Origin: Nocardia nova SH22a
GTDB lineage: Bacteria > Actinomycetota > Actinomycetes > Mycobacteriales > Mycobacteriaceae
Direction of reading: 5' to 3'
NCBI RefSeq assembly: GCF_000523235.1
Contig: NZ_CP006850.1
Coordinates: 7,316,001 to 7,380,000, forward strand
DNA: 64,000 bases
The translations under genes and the position numbers were made by a program. How positions within the stretch are numbered: the stretch's first letter is position 1; each line of letters begins with the position of its first letter. Of the stretch, positions 1 through 8,874 are shown one piece after another. Below the pieces are notes generated by a model that worked only from the letters and a program-made list of their open reading frames with translations, did not search any database and was not told the origin of the DNA.

Positions 1-638
1 TGGCGTCCGGTAGTCAGCACCACGCCGCCACCACCGCCGATGTCGATGCCGCCGGGCAGGTGCACGAGATCGCCGCGCAGGCGGCGGTCAGCCCCCAGGC
101 GCAGGCCGGTAACCCGCAATCGCCCCAGGTGCTCAATGTCGCGCCGGTGGCCGATGTCAGCCAGTTCCAGGACATCCTGCAACACGGGCAGGAATTCGCC
201 GCCGGGCTCGCGGCCCAGGAATCGGCGAAGCTGCGGCCGCTGTTCGTGAAGTTCGCCAACGGCACCTTCACCTCCGGATTCGGAAGCCGCTGGGGCGTAC
301 AGCATCTCGGCGTCGACATCGCCGCGCCGATCGGCACCCCGATCTACGCCGTCGAGGACGGCGAAGTGATCAGCGCGGGCCCCGCGTCCGGATTCGGCAT
401 GTGGGTGCGCCTGCAACACGCCGACGGCACCATCACCGTCTACGGTCACGTCGACACCGCCACCGTCTCCGTCGGCCAGCACGTCATGGCCGGTGACCAG
501 ATCGCCACCGTCGGCAACCGCGGCTTCTCCACCGGCCCGCACTGCCACTTCGAGGTCTGGCTGAACGGGTCGAACAAGGTGGACCCGCTGCCCTGGCTCG
601 CCTCCCGTGGTATCTCCCTCGGCCCGGAACGCGATTAG
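1..638 (+). CDS. M23-family metallopeptidase, 5'-truncated by window edge
   Basis: The frame is open to the first base of the window, so the N-terminus (signal peptide and start) lies outside. The visible 211 residues have an Ala/Gln-rich spacer followed by a LytM/M23 peptidase domain in the last ~130 residues. The zinc ligands and catalytic residues of the family are visible: the HLGVD motif, and an HCH pair near the end (PHCHFE). Members cleave peptidoglycan cross-links or stems outside the membrane, or act as amidase activators when the site is degenerate; here the ligand set looks complete. The position next to the UvrD-type helicase matches the Rv0950c-Rv0949 arrangement in Mycobacterium. 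Family certain; exact substrate not inferable. Confidence 0.9.
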   Translation, partial: ASGSQHHAATTADVDAAGQVHEIAAQAAVSPQAQAGNPQSPQVLNVAPVADVSQFQDILQHGQEFAAGLAAQESAKLRPLFVKFANGTFTSGFGSRWGVQHLGVDIAAPIGTPIYAVEDGEVISAGPASGFGMWVRLQHADGTITVYGHVDTATVSVGQHVMAGDQIATVGNRGFSTGPHCHFEVWLNGSNKVDPLPWLASRGISLGPERD

Positions 639-752
639 TTCTGACCGACGTCGGACATCCTCGACCAGCCGTGACGTCCTCAACGACGGGACCGATCGGC
701 CGCCACGCGAAAAGAGGTTGCCGGGAATGCCTGCGGTGGTCAGTCTGGTGTC

Positions 753-1283
753 GTGATCGAGATTCGGGTGATCGGCGCGGACGACTGGCGGTTGTGGCGA
801 GAAGCGCGCCTGGCCGCGCTGGCGGGGGCTCCGGAGGCGTATGCGACGCGGCTGTCGGAATGGCAGGGCGCCGGTGATCGGGAGCAGCGCTGGCGGGATC
901 GGTTGAGTATTCCGGGCGCGCGCGATCTGATCGCCCTGCGCGCGGGGAAACCCGTCGGAATCGCCACCGGAGTGCCCGAGCCGGAAGATGATGCGGCCGA
1001 ACTGATTTCGATGTGGGTCGACGATTCCGCGCGGGGCACTGGCGTGGGCGACCGGCTGATCGCGGCACTCGAGAGTTGGGCCGTCGAACGCGGATACACC
1101 GCGCTCCGGCTGGGAGTGTTCGCGGAAAACGAACCTGCCATCGGGCTGTATCTGCGCAACGGCTTCGAGTTCCGAGAGGAATCCGGCGGGTCGGCGCACG
1201 CTCCCGGCATCACCGCGACGGACGATCGCGTGGAGCGCACCATGGTCAAGACCATCTCCCGGGCCGACGCCGCGGTCAGGTGA
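753..1283 (+). CDS. GNAT family N-acetyltransferase
   Basis: A 176-residue single-domain GNAT protein, the usual length. The acetyl-CoA binding motif A is seen around residues 85-110 (MWVDDSARGTGVGDRLI, carrying the R/Q-x-x-G-x-G/A pattern as RGTGVG), followed by motif B with AENEPAIGLYLRNGF, typical of the RimI-like branch. The GTG start is chosen because it gives the expected beginning of strand 1 (MIEIRVIGADD). The acceptor substrate cannot be told from sequence. It is convergent with the helicase gene downstream, with 42 bp between the stops. Confidence 0.85.
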   Translation: MIEIRVIGADDWRLWREARLAALAGAPEAYATRLSEWQGAGDREQRWRDRLSIPGARDLIALRAGKPVGIATGVPEPEDDAAELISMWVDDSARGTGVGDRLIAALESWAVERGYTALRLGVFAENEPAIGLYLRNGFEFREESGGSAHAPGITATDDRVERTMVKTISRADAAVR

Positions 1284-1325
1284 GACGGACCGGCGCCGGG
1301 ACGGGCCGCACCACCGAGACCGCGT

Positions 1326-3866
1326 TCAGAGCTTCACCAGGGTCCGGCTGTACTGGGGAATCAGGCGGATCTTCCCGGCGGTGCCGAAATCGATGGTGAC
1401 CGTGGCCAGCGAGCCGAAGCCCTCGGCCGCCACCACCCGGCCCAGACCGTATTTGTCGTCGCTGACCCGGTCGCCCACGGCCAGCACCAGACCGGAGTTG
1501 TTGAGTTTGGCGCCGGGACGGGCGGGGGCGCCGCGATCGCGCAGGCCGGGGCGCTGCTGGGACCAGCCGTCGCCGCGGGTCCAATCCCGTTCCACACCAT
1601 CGTCGTCGCCGCGCTTGCGGAAGCCGCGCCCACTCGACGGCGGTGCCGGTTCCAGCCGCTGCCAATCCAGCAGATGCCCCGGAATCTCCTGCAGGAAGCG
1701 GGATTCCGGATTCGACACGGCCTGACCCCAGCCCGAGCGCACCACCGCGCGGCTCAGATACAGGCGTTTGCGGGCGCGGGTGATGCCGACGTAGGCGAGG
1801 CGGCGTTCCTCGGCCAGCTCCGCGGGATCGCCCAGGGCACGCATGTGCGGGAACTGCCCGTCCTCCCAGCCGGTGACGAACACGACCGGGAATTCCAGGC
1901 CCTTGGCGGTGTGCAGGGTCATCAGGGTGACCACACCGGAACCCTCGTCGGGAATCTGATCGGTATCGGCGACCAGTGACACCCGCTCCAGGAAGGCCGC
2001 CAGCGAACCGGGATCGGGCTCGCCGTCGACGGCCTCCGGCACCAGCCCCTCTTCCCGGGCGGCCTCGATATTGTTGCGCGCCTCGGAGCTGAATTCCCGT
2101 GCCACGCTGACCAATTCGTTCAGATTGTCCAGCCGGGCGCCGTCCTGGGGATCGTCGGAGGTCTCCAGTTCGATGCGGTAGCCGGTCTTGTCGAGCACCG
2201 CGTCCACGACATTGCCCACATCCGGATACTCCGAATCCGGCGTGGCCCCGGCGGCCCGGATCTCGTCGAGCAGGTCCAGGAAGCCCGCGATGGCCCGCTG
2301 CGCGCGGGTGTTCAGCAGCGCCACCTTGCCGTCGGCCGCGTCCCGCAGCGCGGCGGCGAAACCGATACCGCGCTGTTCGGCGTGGACGGCCACACACGCC
2401 TCGGCGCGGTCACCGATGCCTCGACGCGGGGTGTTGAGGATTCGGCGCAGGCTCACCGCGTCGTCGGGATTCTCCAGCACCCGCAGGTAGGCCACCACAT
2501 CGCGGACCTCTTTGCGCTCGTAGAAGCGCACCCCGCCGACCACCTTGTAGGGCAGGCCCATGCGGATGAAGATCTCCTCCAGCGCGCGGGAATTGTTGTT
2601 GGTGCGGTAGAACACCGCGACATCGGCGTAGTTGTAATCGCCCTGATCGACCAGGCGATCGATTTCCCGGGCGACGAAGGATGCCTCGTCGTGCTCGTTG
2701 TCGGCGACGTAACCGACGATCAGATCGCCTTCGCCGGAATCGGTCCACAGTTTCTTGTCGCGGCGATTCTCGTTGCGGGAGATGACCGCGTTCGCGGCCG
2801 ACAGGATGTGCTGGGTCGATCGGTAATTCTGTTCCAGCAGAATCGTTTCCGCATCCGGGAAATCGCGTTCGAATTCCTCGATATTGCGGATGGTAGCGCC
2901 ACGGAATGCGTAGATCGATTGATCGGCGTCGCCGACCACACACAGTTCACTGGGCGGCACGGTCTCGGCGCCGCGCTGCGGCACGAAATCCGGATCGGCC
3001 GCTTCCGCCCCGGCATCGGCGTCGTCGAGTTCACCCGCGGGCCGGACGTGATGGCCGACCAGCTCGCGGATCAGCACGTACTGGGCATGGTTGGTGTCCT
3101 GGTACTCGTCGACCAGGACGTGCCGGAACCGGCGGCGGTAGTACTCGGCGACCTGCGGATGGCGCTGCAACAGCGCCACCGTCTCACCGATCAGATCATC
3201 GAAATCGAAGGCATTGGCCGCGCGCAGGCGCCGCTGGTATTCGGTGTAGACACGGGCCACGATGCCGGGCAGATCGGACTCGTCGGATTCCGCGTCCGCC
3301 GTGGCGGTGTCGGGATCGATGAGTTCGTTCTTGAGATTGGAGATGGCGGTCGACAACAGGCGCGGCGAGTACTTCTTCGGATCCAGATTCTGATCGCGGA
3401 TGATCATCGCCAGCAGCCGCCGGGAATCGTCGGCGTCGTAGATGGAGAAATTCGAATTCAGCGAGCCGGGAAGCAGATTGGACTGCATCCGCAGAATGCG
3501 CACACAGGAGGAGTGGAAGGTCGAGACCCACATGGAGGCCGCGCGCGGGCCGACCAGATCGATCACCCGCTCCCGCATCTCGGCCGCGGCCTTGTTGGTG
3601 AAGGTGATGGCCAGGATCTGCCCGGGGGTGACATCCCGCTCGGCCAGCAGATAGGCGATGCGGCGGGTGAGCACGGCGGTCTTACCGGACCCGGCCCCGG
3701 CGACGATCAGCAGCGGCGAACCGGCGTGCACGACCGCGGCGCGCTGCTGGGGATTGAGGCCCGCGAGCAGCCGCTGCACCCGGTCGTCACCGTCCGGAGC
3801 GGATCGCGCCCCCGAACCCGTGACTGCTGCCGCCTTGTTCCGCTGGGTTGCCACCGTCGTCTCCAT
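1326..3866 (-). CDS. pcrA: ATP-dependent DNA helicase PcrA/UvrD (UvrD1 type)
   Basis: An 846-residue superfamily 1A helicase that unwinds DNA 3'-5' in nucleotide excision repair and at stalled RNA polymerase. Walker A GAGSGKT lies near residue 57, the Walker B/motif II VDEYQDTN near 250, motif III/IV with QNYRS, and motif V TLHTAKGLEFPVVF in the last third. An acidic insertion of about 30 residues (DDADAGAEAADPD region) interrupts the segment before motif III. The C-terminus (last ~50 residues, GDRVSDDKYGLGRV) is the Tudor-like fold that in PcrA contacts RNA polymerase. Length and end domain fit actinobacterial UvrD1/PcrA rather than RecB or Rep. It is divergent from chorismate mutase, as in Mycobacterium. 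Confidence 0.96.
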   Translation of the reverse strand: METTVATQRNKAAAVTGSGARSAPDGDDRVQRLLAGLNPQQRAAVVHAGSPLLIVAGAGSGKTAVLTRRIAYLLAERDVTPGQILAITFTNKAAAEMRERVIDLVGPRAASMWVSTFHSSCVRILRMQSNLLPGSLNSNFSIYDADDSRRLLAMIIRDQNLDPKKYSPRLLSTAISNLKNELIDPDTATADAESDESDLPGIVARVYTEYQRRLRAANAFDFDDLIGETVALLQRHPQVAEYYRRRFRHVLVDEYQDTNHAQYVLIRELVGHHVRPAGELDDADAGAEAADPDFVPQRGAETVPPSELCVVGDADQSIYAFRGATIRNIEEFERDFPDAETILLEQNYRSTQHILSAANAVISRNENRRDKKLWTDSGEGDLIVGYVADNEHDEASFVAREIDRLVDQGDYNYADVAVFYRTNNNSRALEEIFIRMGLPYKVVGGVRFYERKEVRDVVAYLRVLENPDDAVSLRRILNTPRRGIGDRAEACVAVHAEQRGIGFAAALRDAADGKVALLNTRAQRAIAGFLDLLDEIRAAGATPDSEYPDVGNVVDAVLDKTGYRIELETSDDPQDGARLDNLNELVSVAREFSSEARNNIEAAREEGLVPEAVDGEPDPGSLAAFLERVSLVADTDQIPDEGSGVVTLMTLHTAKGLEFPVVFVTGWEDGQFPHMRALGDPAELAEERRLAYVGITRARKRLYLSRAVVRSGWGQAVSNPESRFLQEIPGHLLDWQRLEPAPPSSGRGFRKRGDDDGVERDWTRGDGWSQQRPGLRDRGAPARPGAKLNNSGLVLAVGDRVSDDKYGLGRVVAAEGFGSLATVTIDFGTAGKIRLIPQYSRTLVKL

Positions 3867-4190
3867 CGTCCATCCACGCTACCGGCGGGCACCGACATGT
3901 AGTAGTCCGGCCTGATCCGGGGGCATTCTCATCGGAGAGAACGCTTGTGCACTTTGCCTCCCCTGCCGCCCGTGGCAGACTGGCCACATGACCAGCGCGC
4001 TCACCATCTCTGCTTTTCGGGCGATCGATGGCATTCGGGGTCACCGATTCCGCACGTGAGCGCTTACAAAAATGGGGACAATGCAGAGGCCTACAGGGGC
4101 CGAGCAGGTCTGTTTCACGGTGGAAGAATCCGATCGGTAACGGGGCAAGGCCACCTGCCGATCGAGTTTCTGACACGAGGAGAAGAAAGC
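3867..4190. promoter_or_regulatory. Divergent intergenic region, pcrA / chorismate mutase
   Basis: 324 bp between two divergent starts. It must hold both promoters. A plausible -10-like CAGACT followed closely by an ATG is seen at 3977-3990 and opens a 23-codon frame ending at 4059 (MTSALTISAFRAIDGIRGHR...), which could be a leader peptide or chance. A purine-rich GAGGAGAAG Shine-Dalgarno at 4177-4186 serves chorismate mutase. No strong operator-like palindrome was seen. Confidence 0.4.
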
Positions 4191-4499
4191 ATGAGCACCT
4201 CTACCGAGCCGATCGACCAGTCCGCGGCCGGGTCCGAGCCCGCGCTGCCGAGTAGTGAGGCGGAGATCGAGAAGCTTCGCAAGGAGATCGACCGGCTCGA
4301 CGCCGAGATCCTGGCCGCCATCAAGCGCCGCACCGAGGTCTCGCGCATCATCGGTCGCACCCGGATGGCCAACGGTGGCCCACGCCTGGTGCACTCCCGC
4401 GAGATGAAAGTCCTGGAACGCTTCAGCGAACTGGGCCAGGAAGGCCACACCCTGGCCATGCTGCTGCTGCGCCTGGGCCGCGGGCGGCTCGGCCACTGA
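4191..4499 (+). CDS. Chorismate mutase, AroQ class (monofunctional, intracellular)
   Basis: Converts chorismate to prephenate, the branch point to Phe and Tyr. The 102-residue product is an AroQ-fold three-helix protein, close in size to Rv0948c of M. tuberculosis (about 105 aa). Diagnostic features: helix 1 IEKLRKEIDRLDAEILAAI, then KRRTEVSRIIGRTRM with the active-site Arg/Lys, and a VHSREMKVLERF helix. The ATG is chosen for its strong GAGGAG ribosome site 5-14 bases upstream; a longer frame upstream is not convincing. Rv0948c-type enzymes need complex formation with AroG DAHP synthase for full activity; whether that holds here is inference from the family. Followed by a clear intrinsic terminator. 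Confidence 0.93.
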   Translation: MSTSTEPIDQSAAGSEPALPSSEAEIEKLRKEIDRLDAEILAAIKRRTEVSRIIGRTRMANGGPRLVHSREMKVLERFSELGQEGHTLAMLLLRLGRGRLGH

Positions 4500-4635
4500 C
4501 CTTTCCCGGCCCGGTCACCTCGATCGGACCGGCACCGAGTGCTGCCCATCGGCGATTGCCCCGTGATCCGGGGCGTCGACCGGCAACTCACCGAGACCAC
4601 GCGGCGGTCGTTTCGACGAACTCCGCGCCCCCAGG

Positions 4636-4673
4636 CCGCCCCGGGTGTTCATTCCCCCGGGGCGGTCGTTTTT
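4636..4673 (+). terminator. Rho-independent terminator after chorismate mutase
   Basis: A 10-bp perfect GC stem (CCGCCCCGGG / CCCGGGGCGG), 10-base loop, then TCGTTTTT. It sits in the gap between two convergent genes; the T-tract is on the + strand, so it mainly terminates the chorismate mutase transcript, although the stem could also serve the opposite strand. Confidence 0.85.
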
Positions 4674-4691
4674 CTGTCTACCGGCACACGC

Positions 4692-6143
4692 TCACTGCAG
4701 CGCGATGTACTTCGTCGACAGATATTCCTCGATGCCCTCGAAGCCGCCCTCGCGGCCGAATCCGGACGCCTTGACACCACCGAAGGGCGCGGCCGGATCG
4801 GAGATGACGCCCCGGTTGACGCCGACCATGCCGCTCTCCAGCCCCTCGGCGATCCGCAGCGCCCGGTCCAGATCGCGGGTGTAAACGTAAGCGACCAAAC
4901 CGAATTCGGTATCGTTGGCCGCCGCGAGGCCCTGCTCCTCGGTATCGAAGCCGATGATCGGGGCGACCGGGCCGAACACCTCTTCGCTCAGGATCCGGGC
5001 GCCCTCGGGCACCTCGCACAGCAGCGTGGCCGGATAGTAGTAGCCCGGGCCGCCGGGCGCCTTACCGCCGAGCCGGACCTCGGCGCCGCGGGTCACGGCG
5101 TCCTCGACCAGTTCGCTGACGGTGTCGAGCTGCTCCTGGTTGATCAGGGGGCCGAGGGTGGTCGACGGATCGTCTCCGGGGCCGAGTTTCACCTCCTGCA
5201 TCGCGGCCGCGAACTTGTCGGTGAACTCCGCGCGCACCGAGTTGTGCACGTGGAACCGGTTGGCAGCCGTGCACGCCTCGCCGCCGTTGCGCAGTTTGGC
5301 CAGCATCGCGCCCTGGACCGCGGCATCGATATCGGCGTCGTCGAAGACCACGAACGGGGCGTTCCCGCCGAGTTCCATCGAGGTGCGCAGCAGGCCGTGC
5401 GCGGACTTCTCCACCAGCGTCCGGCCGACCTCGGTCGAGCCGGTGAAGGTCAGCTTGCGCAGCCGCGGATCGTTCAGCAGCGGTGCGGTGACCGCACCGG
5501 AGCGCCGCGAGGTGATCACCGACAGGACGCCCTCGGGCAGGCCCGCCTCACCGCACAACTTCGCCAGCAGCAGCATGGTCAGCGGAGTGGCCGAGGCCGG
5601 TTTGACGATCATCGTGCAGCCCGCGGCCAGGGCGGGCCCGATCTTGCGGGTCCCCATGGCGAGCGGGAAGTTCCAGGGCGTGATGGCCAGGCACGGCCCG
5701 ACGGGCTGTTTGTGGACGATGATGCGGCCGGTGCCAGTGGGCGCGGTCTGATACCGGCCGTGCACCCGGACCGCTTCCTCGCTGAACCAGCGGAAGAATT
5801 CGGCGCCGTAGCGAACCTCGTTGCGGCTCTCCTGCAACGCCTTACCCATTTCCAGGGTCATCAGCAGTGCGAAGTCCTCGGTGTGCGCGACGATCCGCTC
5901 GTAGACCGCGCGCAGGATCTCACCGCGTTCGCGGGCCGGGGTCGCGGCCCAGCTGTCCTGTACCGCGGCGGCCGCGTCCAGGGCCCGCATCGCGTCCTCG
6001 GGTGAGGCGTCGGCGACGTGCGCGAGGGGCTCGGCGGTGGCCGGATTCTCGACCGGGAAAGTGGCGCCACCGGTGGCATCCACCGGCCCGCCGATCCAGA
6101 GCTGAGTGGGGACGGATTCCAGTAATTCGGTTTGCGACACCAT
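4692..6143 (-). CDS. NAD(P)-dependent succinate-semialdehyde dehydrogenase (aldehyde dehydrogenase family)
   Basis: A 483-residue aldehyde dehydrogenase. The catalytic Cys is C291 in GGEACTAANR, the general base Glu is in MELGGNAP, the cofactor-binding FTGSTEVGR and the oxyanion Asn region TPWNFPLA are all present, and the EEVFGPV motif near the C-terminus is standard. GabD-type residues around the Cys (GEACTAANR rather than GQTC) match actinobacterial succinate-semialdehyde dehydrogenases, which oxidise succinate semialdehyde to succinate in GABA or shunt metabolism. Single transcription unit with no obvious partner; a different aldehyde as substrate remains possible. Confidence 0.85.
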   Translation of the reverse strand: MVSQTELLESVPTQLWIGGPVDATGGATFPVENPATAEPLAHVADASPEDAMRALDAAAAVQDSWAATPARERGEILRAVYERIVAHTEDFALLMTLEMGKALQESRNEVRYGAEFFRWFSEEAVRVHGRYQTAPTGTGRIIVHKQPVGPCLAITPWNFPLAMGTRKIGPALAAGCTMIVKPASATPLTMLLLAKLCGEAGLPEGVLSVITSRRSGAVTAPLLNDPRLRKLTFTGSTEVGRTLVEKSAHGLLRTSMELGGNAPFVVFDDADIDAAVQGAMLAKLRNGGEACTAANRFHVHNSVRAEFTDKFAAAMQEVKLGPGDDPSTTLGPLINQEQLDTVSELVEDAVTRGAEVRLGGKAPGGPGYYYPATLLCEVPEGARILSEEVFGPVAPIIGFDTEEQGLAAANDTEFGLVAYVYTRDLDRALRIAEGLESGMVGVNRGVISDPAAPFGGVKASGFGREGGFEGIEEYLSTKYIALQ

Positions 6144-6272
6144 GTCCTCAGCGTAGGCCGCACCCCCGGCGGCCAGTGTGATCTCACGATGTTGTGATCA
6201 CACCCACCGACCACCGCCGACCAGCGACATCACCCGATCTGCCACACCGGTACGGGCACGGCCGTATCCCAT

Positions 6273-6365
6273 CGTTACCTGCGAATCCGGGTACCGGTCT
6301 ACCGCCTCGGCCGACGATCTCGGCCGCCCGGGTTCCACGGTTACCTGTGAGTTCGAGTACCGGTC
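6273..6365. repeat. Imperfect direct repeat upstream of pgi, unit about 27 bp
   Basis: Two copies of GTTACCTG-C/T-GA followed by a variable step and GTACCGGTC, at about 6273-6299 and 6339-6365 (66-base offset). They lie in a 477-bp gap between the divergent aldehyde dehydrogenase and pgi genes, which shows no coding frame I trust. Confidence 0.6.
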
Positions 6366-6467
6366 CCGCGTGTCATCGGCCAACCTGCGCGGCGAGTACG
6401 TATCTGCCGATCTCGGCCAGCGGACCCGGTCGATTCACGTCGCCGCCCATCACACCCGACCAACCCG

Positions 6468-6618
6468 GCATGTCATCCGGTTCCCTGCGCGGCCGGGTGG
6501 GGGTCTGTAATCTCGGCCGACGAACCCAGCCAGCGACATCACTCCTCACCACACCCGGCCGAACCCCGCATGTCATCCAGTTCCCTGCACGTGCGGGTGG
6601 GGGTCTGTAATCTCGGCC
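6468..6618. repeat. 51-bp direct repeat with exact 100-bp period before pgi
   Basis: Copy 1 at 6468-6518 and copy 2 at 6568-6618 begin GCATGTCATCC and end GGGGGTCTGTAATCTCGGCC; they differ at only a few positions in the middle. The second copy abuts the pgi start codon by 2 bases. The spacer and the first codons of pgi also share CAGCGACATCAC. This looks like a segmental duplication of the pgi promoter/start region, so one or both copies may carry promoter elements. Confidence 0.85.
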
Positions 6619-6620
6619 TA

Positions 6621-8273
6621 GTGAGCAGCGACATCACCGCGACGGCGGCTTGGCGGAAACTGCATGACCATCACTCGGCGATCGCCGACAGACATCTGCG
6701 CGAATTCTTCGCCGACGATCCCGATCGCGGGCGCGAGCTGATCGTCGAGGCGGGCGAGCTGCGCGTCGACTACAGCAAACATCGCATCACGCGCGAAACC
6801 CTGGATCTGCTGCTCGATTTGGCCGCTACCGCCGGTGTCGCGCGACGCCGCGACGCGATGTTCGCGGGCGAGCACATCAACACCTCCGAGGATCGCGCGG
6901 TGGGGCACGTGGCACTGCGGCTCCCGGCGGGCGCGTCGATGATGATCGACGGCGCCGACGCCGGGGTGGCCGTGCACGAAGTACTGCGCCGCATGGGCGA
7001 TTTCACCGATGGGGTGCGGTCCGGGCAGTGGCGCGGTGCGACCGGCGAGCGCATCACGACGGTGGTCAACATCGGTATCGGTGGTTCGGATCTCGGGCCC
7101 GCCATGCTGTTCCAGGCCCTGCGGCACTACGCCGACGCGGGGATCTCCGCGCGGTTCGTGTCCAATATCGATCCGGCGGATCTGACCGCGAAACTGGACG
7201 GCCTGGACCCGGCGCGGACGCTGTTCGTCGTTGCGTCCAAGACCTTTTCGACGCTGGAGACGCTGACCAACGCCACCGCGGCGCGCCGCTGGCTGGTCGC
7301 GGCCCTCGGCGAGGACGCGGTCGCCGAACATTTCGTGGCGGTGTCCACCCATGCGCAGCGGGTCGCGGATTTCGGGATCGACACCGCGAACATGTTCGAG
7401 TTCTGGGATTGGGTCGGCGGCCGCTATTCGGTGGATTCGGCGATCGGGTTGTCGATCATGGTGGTGATCGGCCGGGAGCGGTTCGCCGAATTCCTCGCCG
7501 GAATGCACAGTATCGATGAGCATTTCGTCTCCGCGCCGCCCGAGCGCAATGCGCCGATCCTGCTGGGCCTGCTCGGTGTGTGGTATTCGAATTTCTTCGG
7601 CGCCCAGTCGCGGGCGGTGCTGCCGTATTCCAATGACCTGGCCCGTTTTCCGGCCTATCTGCAGCAGTTGACGATGGAGTCCAACGGCAAATCGGTTCGC
7701 CTGGACGGCAGTCCGGTGACCACCTCGACCGGTGAGATCTTCTGGGGTGAACCGGGCACCAACGGGCAGCACGCGTTCTATCAGCTGCTGCATCAGGGCA
7801 CCCGGCTGGTACCCGCCGATTTCATCGGATTCGCCCGCCCCACCGACGATCTCGCGACGCGCGACGGTTCGGGCAGCATGCACGACATCCTGATGAGCAA
7901 TCTGTTCGCGCAGACCAAGGTGCTGGCCTTCGGCCGGACCGCGGCCGAGATCGAAGCGGAGGACGGTGACGCTCCAGGCTTCGATCCGGCGCTGGTTCCG
8001 CATCGGGTGATGCCCGGTAACCGGCCCTCGACGACCATTCTGGCGCCACAGCTCACGCCGTCGGTCGTCGGACAGCTCATCGCGCTCTACGAGCACCAGG
8101 TTTTCGTGGAGGGCACGATCTGGGGCATCGACAGTTTCGACCAGTGGGGTGTGGAGCTCGGCAAACAGCAGGCGCTGGCGCTGGAGCCACTGTTGACCGC
8201 CGCCGAAGACCCGGCACCGCAATCGGATTCGTCGACCGACGCGCTGATTCGCTGGTATCGCGGTAACCGCTGA
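6621..8273 (+). CDS. pgi: Glucose-6-phosphate isomerase
   Basis: Interconverts glucose-6-phosphate and fructose-6-phosphate in the cytoplasm. The 550-residue length equals mycobacterial Pgi. Family signatures: [12 protein letters not shown] in the sugar-phosphate site, SKTFSTLET, the PGI signature [13 protein letters not shown], and MESNGK with [15 protein letters not shown]. The GTG start ([14 protein letters not shown]) is chosen because it aligns with family N-termini; the open frame upstream runs through the duplicated promoter DNA and is rejected. Position near the UvrD1-type helicase and chorismate mutase follows the mycobacterial Rv0946c-Rv0949 order. Confidence 0.97.
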   Translation: MSSDITATAAWRKLHDHHSAIADRHLREFFADDPDRGRELIVEAGELRVDYSKHRITRETLDLLLDLAATAGVARRRDAMFAGEHINTSEDRAVGHVALRLPAGASMMIDGADAGVAVHEVLRRMGDFTDGVRSGQWRGATGERITTVVNIGIGGSDLGPAMLFQALRHYADAGISARFVSNIDPADLTAKLDGLDPARTLFVVASKTFSTLETLTNATAARRWLVAALGEDAVAEHFVAVSTHAQRVADFGIDTANMFEFWDWVGGRYSVDSAIGLSIMVVIGRERFAEFLAGMHSIDEHFVSAPPERNAPILLGLLGVWYSNFFGAQSRAVLPYSNDLARFPAYLQQLTMESNGKSVRLDGSPVTTSTGEIFWGEPGTNGQHAFYQLLHQGTRLVPADFIGFARPTDDLATRDGSGSMHDILMSNLFAQTKVLAFGRTAAEIEAEDGDAPGFDPALVPHRVMPGNRPSTTILAPQLTPSVVGQLIALYEHQVFVEGTIWGIDSFDQWGVELGKQQALALEPLLTAAEDPAPQSDSSTDALIRWYRGNR

Positions 8274-8443
8274 GCGAAGGCGGTCAGTCGCACCTCGATC
8301 CGGGCAGCGGGCCCTTCGTCCGATGACCACCCCGGTTACGCCGCGCAGTGCATCCGACCCGGAAAATACGTCGCCGACGGGCGTAATTGATCTCATGCCG
8401 CAAAGGCGTCCGTCGGGCGGCGCGTCGTTGTAGCGTCCGGTTC

Positions 8444-8869
8444 ATGACCTCCGTCGCACAACATCTGCTGTGGTTTCTTCCGATGCTGTGGCTCGGAATG
8501 GTGCTGGCCATCTCCTTTCTGGAGGCGCCGCTGAAATTCCGGGCCCCGGGAGTGACGCTGGCGCTGGGGCTGGGCATCGGGAGGGTCGTGTTCCGGGCGC
8601 TCAACATCACCGAGTGTGTGCTCGCGGTGCTGCTGATCGTCTCCGCGATCGTGGTGGGACCGGGCGGGGCCACCTGGGGGTGGTTGATCGGCGCGGCGGC
8701 GGTGCTGGTGATCCAGGTCGCGGCGGTGCGGCCGCCGCTGACCCGCCGCTCGAACCGGGTGCTGGCCGGTGCGGACGGGCCGCGGTCGACGGCGCACTAC
8801 TGGTACATCGGGCTGGAGCTGCTCAAGGTGGTGGCGTTGATCGGGCTCGCCATCGCGGCGGCGCCCTGA
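8444..8869 (+). CDS. Four-helix integral membrane protein, function unknown
   Basis: 141 residues with four hydrophobic stretches: residues ~5-25 (LLWFLPMLWLGMVLAISFL), ~35-70, ~78-100 (WGWLIGAAAVLVIQVAAV) and ~120-140 (LLKVVALIGLAIAAA). A conserved-looking EAPLKFRAPGVTLALGLGIGR loop follows the first helix. I do not recognise a characterised family. The ATG is chosen over an upstream GTG-type start because the sequence before it is Arg-rich and the TAGCGT box 10 bases upstream suggests a leaderless transcript. Confidence 0.75.
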   Translation: MTSVAQHLLWFLPMLWLGMVLAISFLEAPLKFRAPGVTLALGLGIGRVVFRALNITECVLAVLLIVSAIVVGPGGATWGWLIGAAAVLVIQVAAVRPPLTRRSNRVLAGADGPRSTAHYWYIGLELLKVVALIGLAIAAAP

Positions 8870-8874
8870 CGCGA

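Noticed and set aside
645..654. CCGACGTCGG palindrome between the M23 peptidase and GNAT genes
   Set aside because: Only 10 bp and of a composition expected by chance in this GC-rich DNA; no T-tract, no promoter elements.
2382..3902. 506-codon frame on the + strand opposite pcrA, and 488 codons opposite the aldehyde dehydrogenase (4539-6005)
   Set aside because: Shadow frames; no family pattern, and the opposite strand encodes unmistakable helicase and dehydrogenase motifs.
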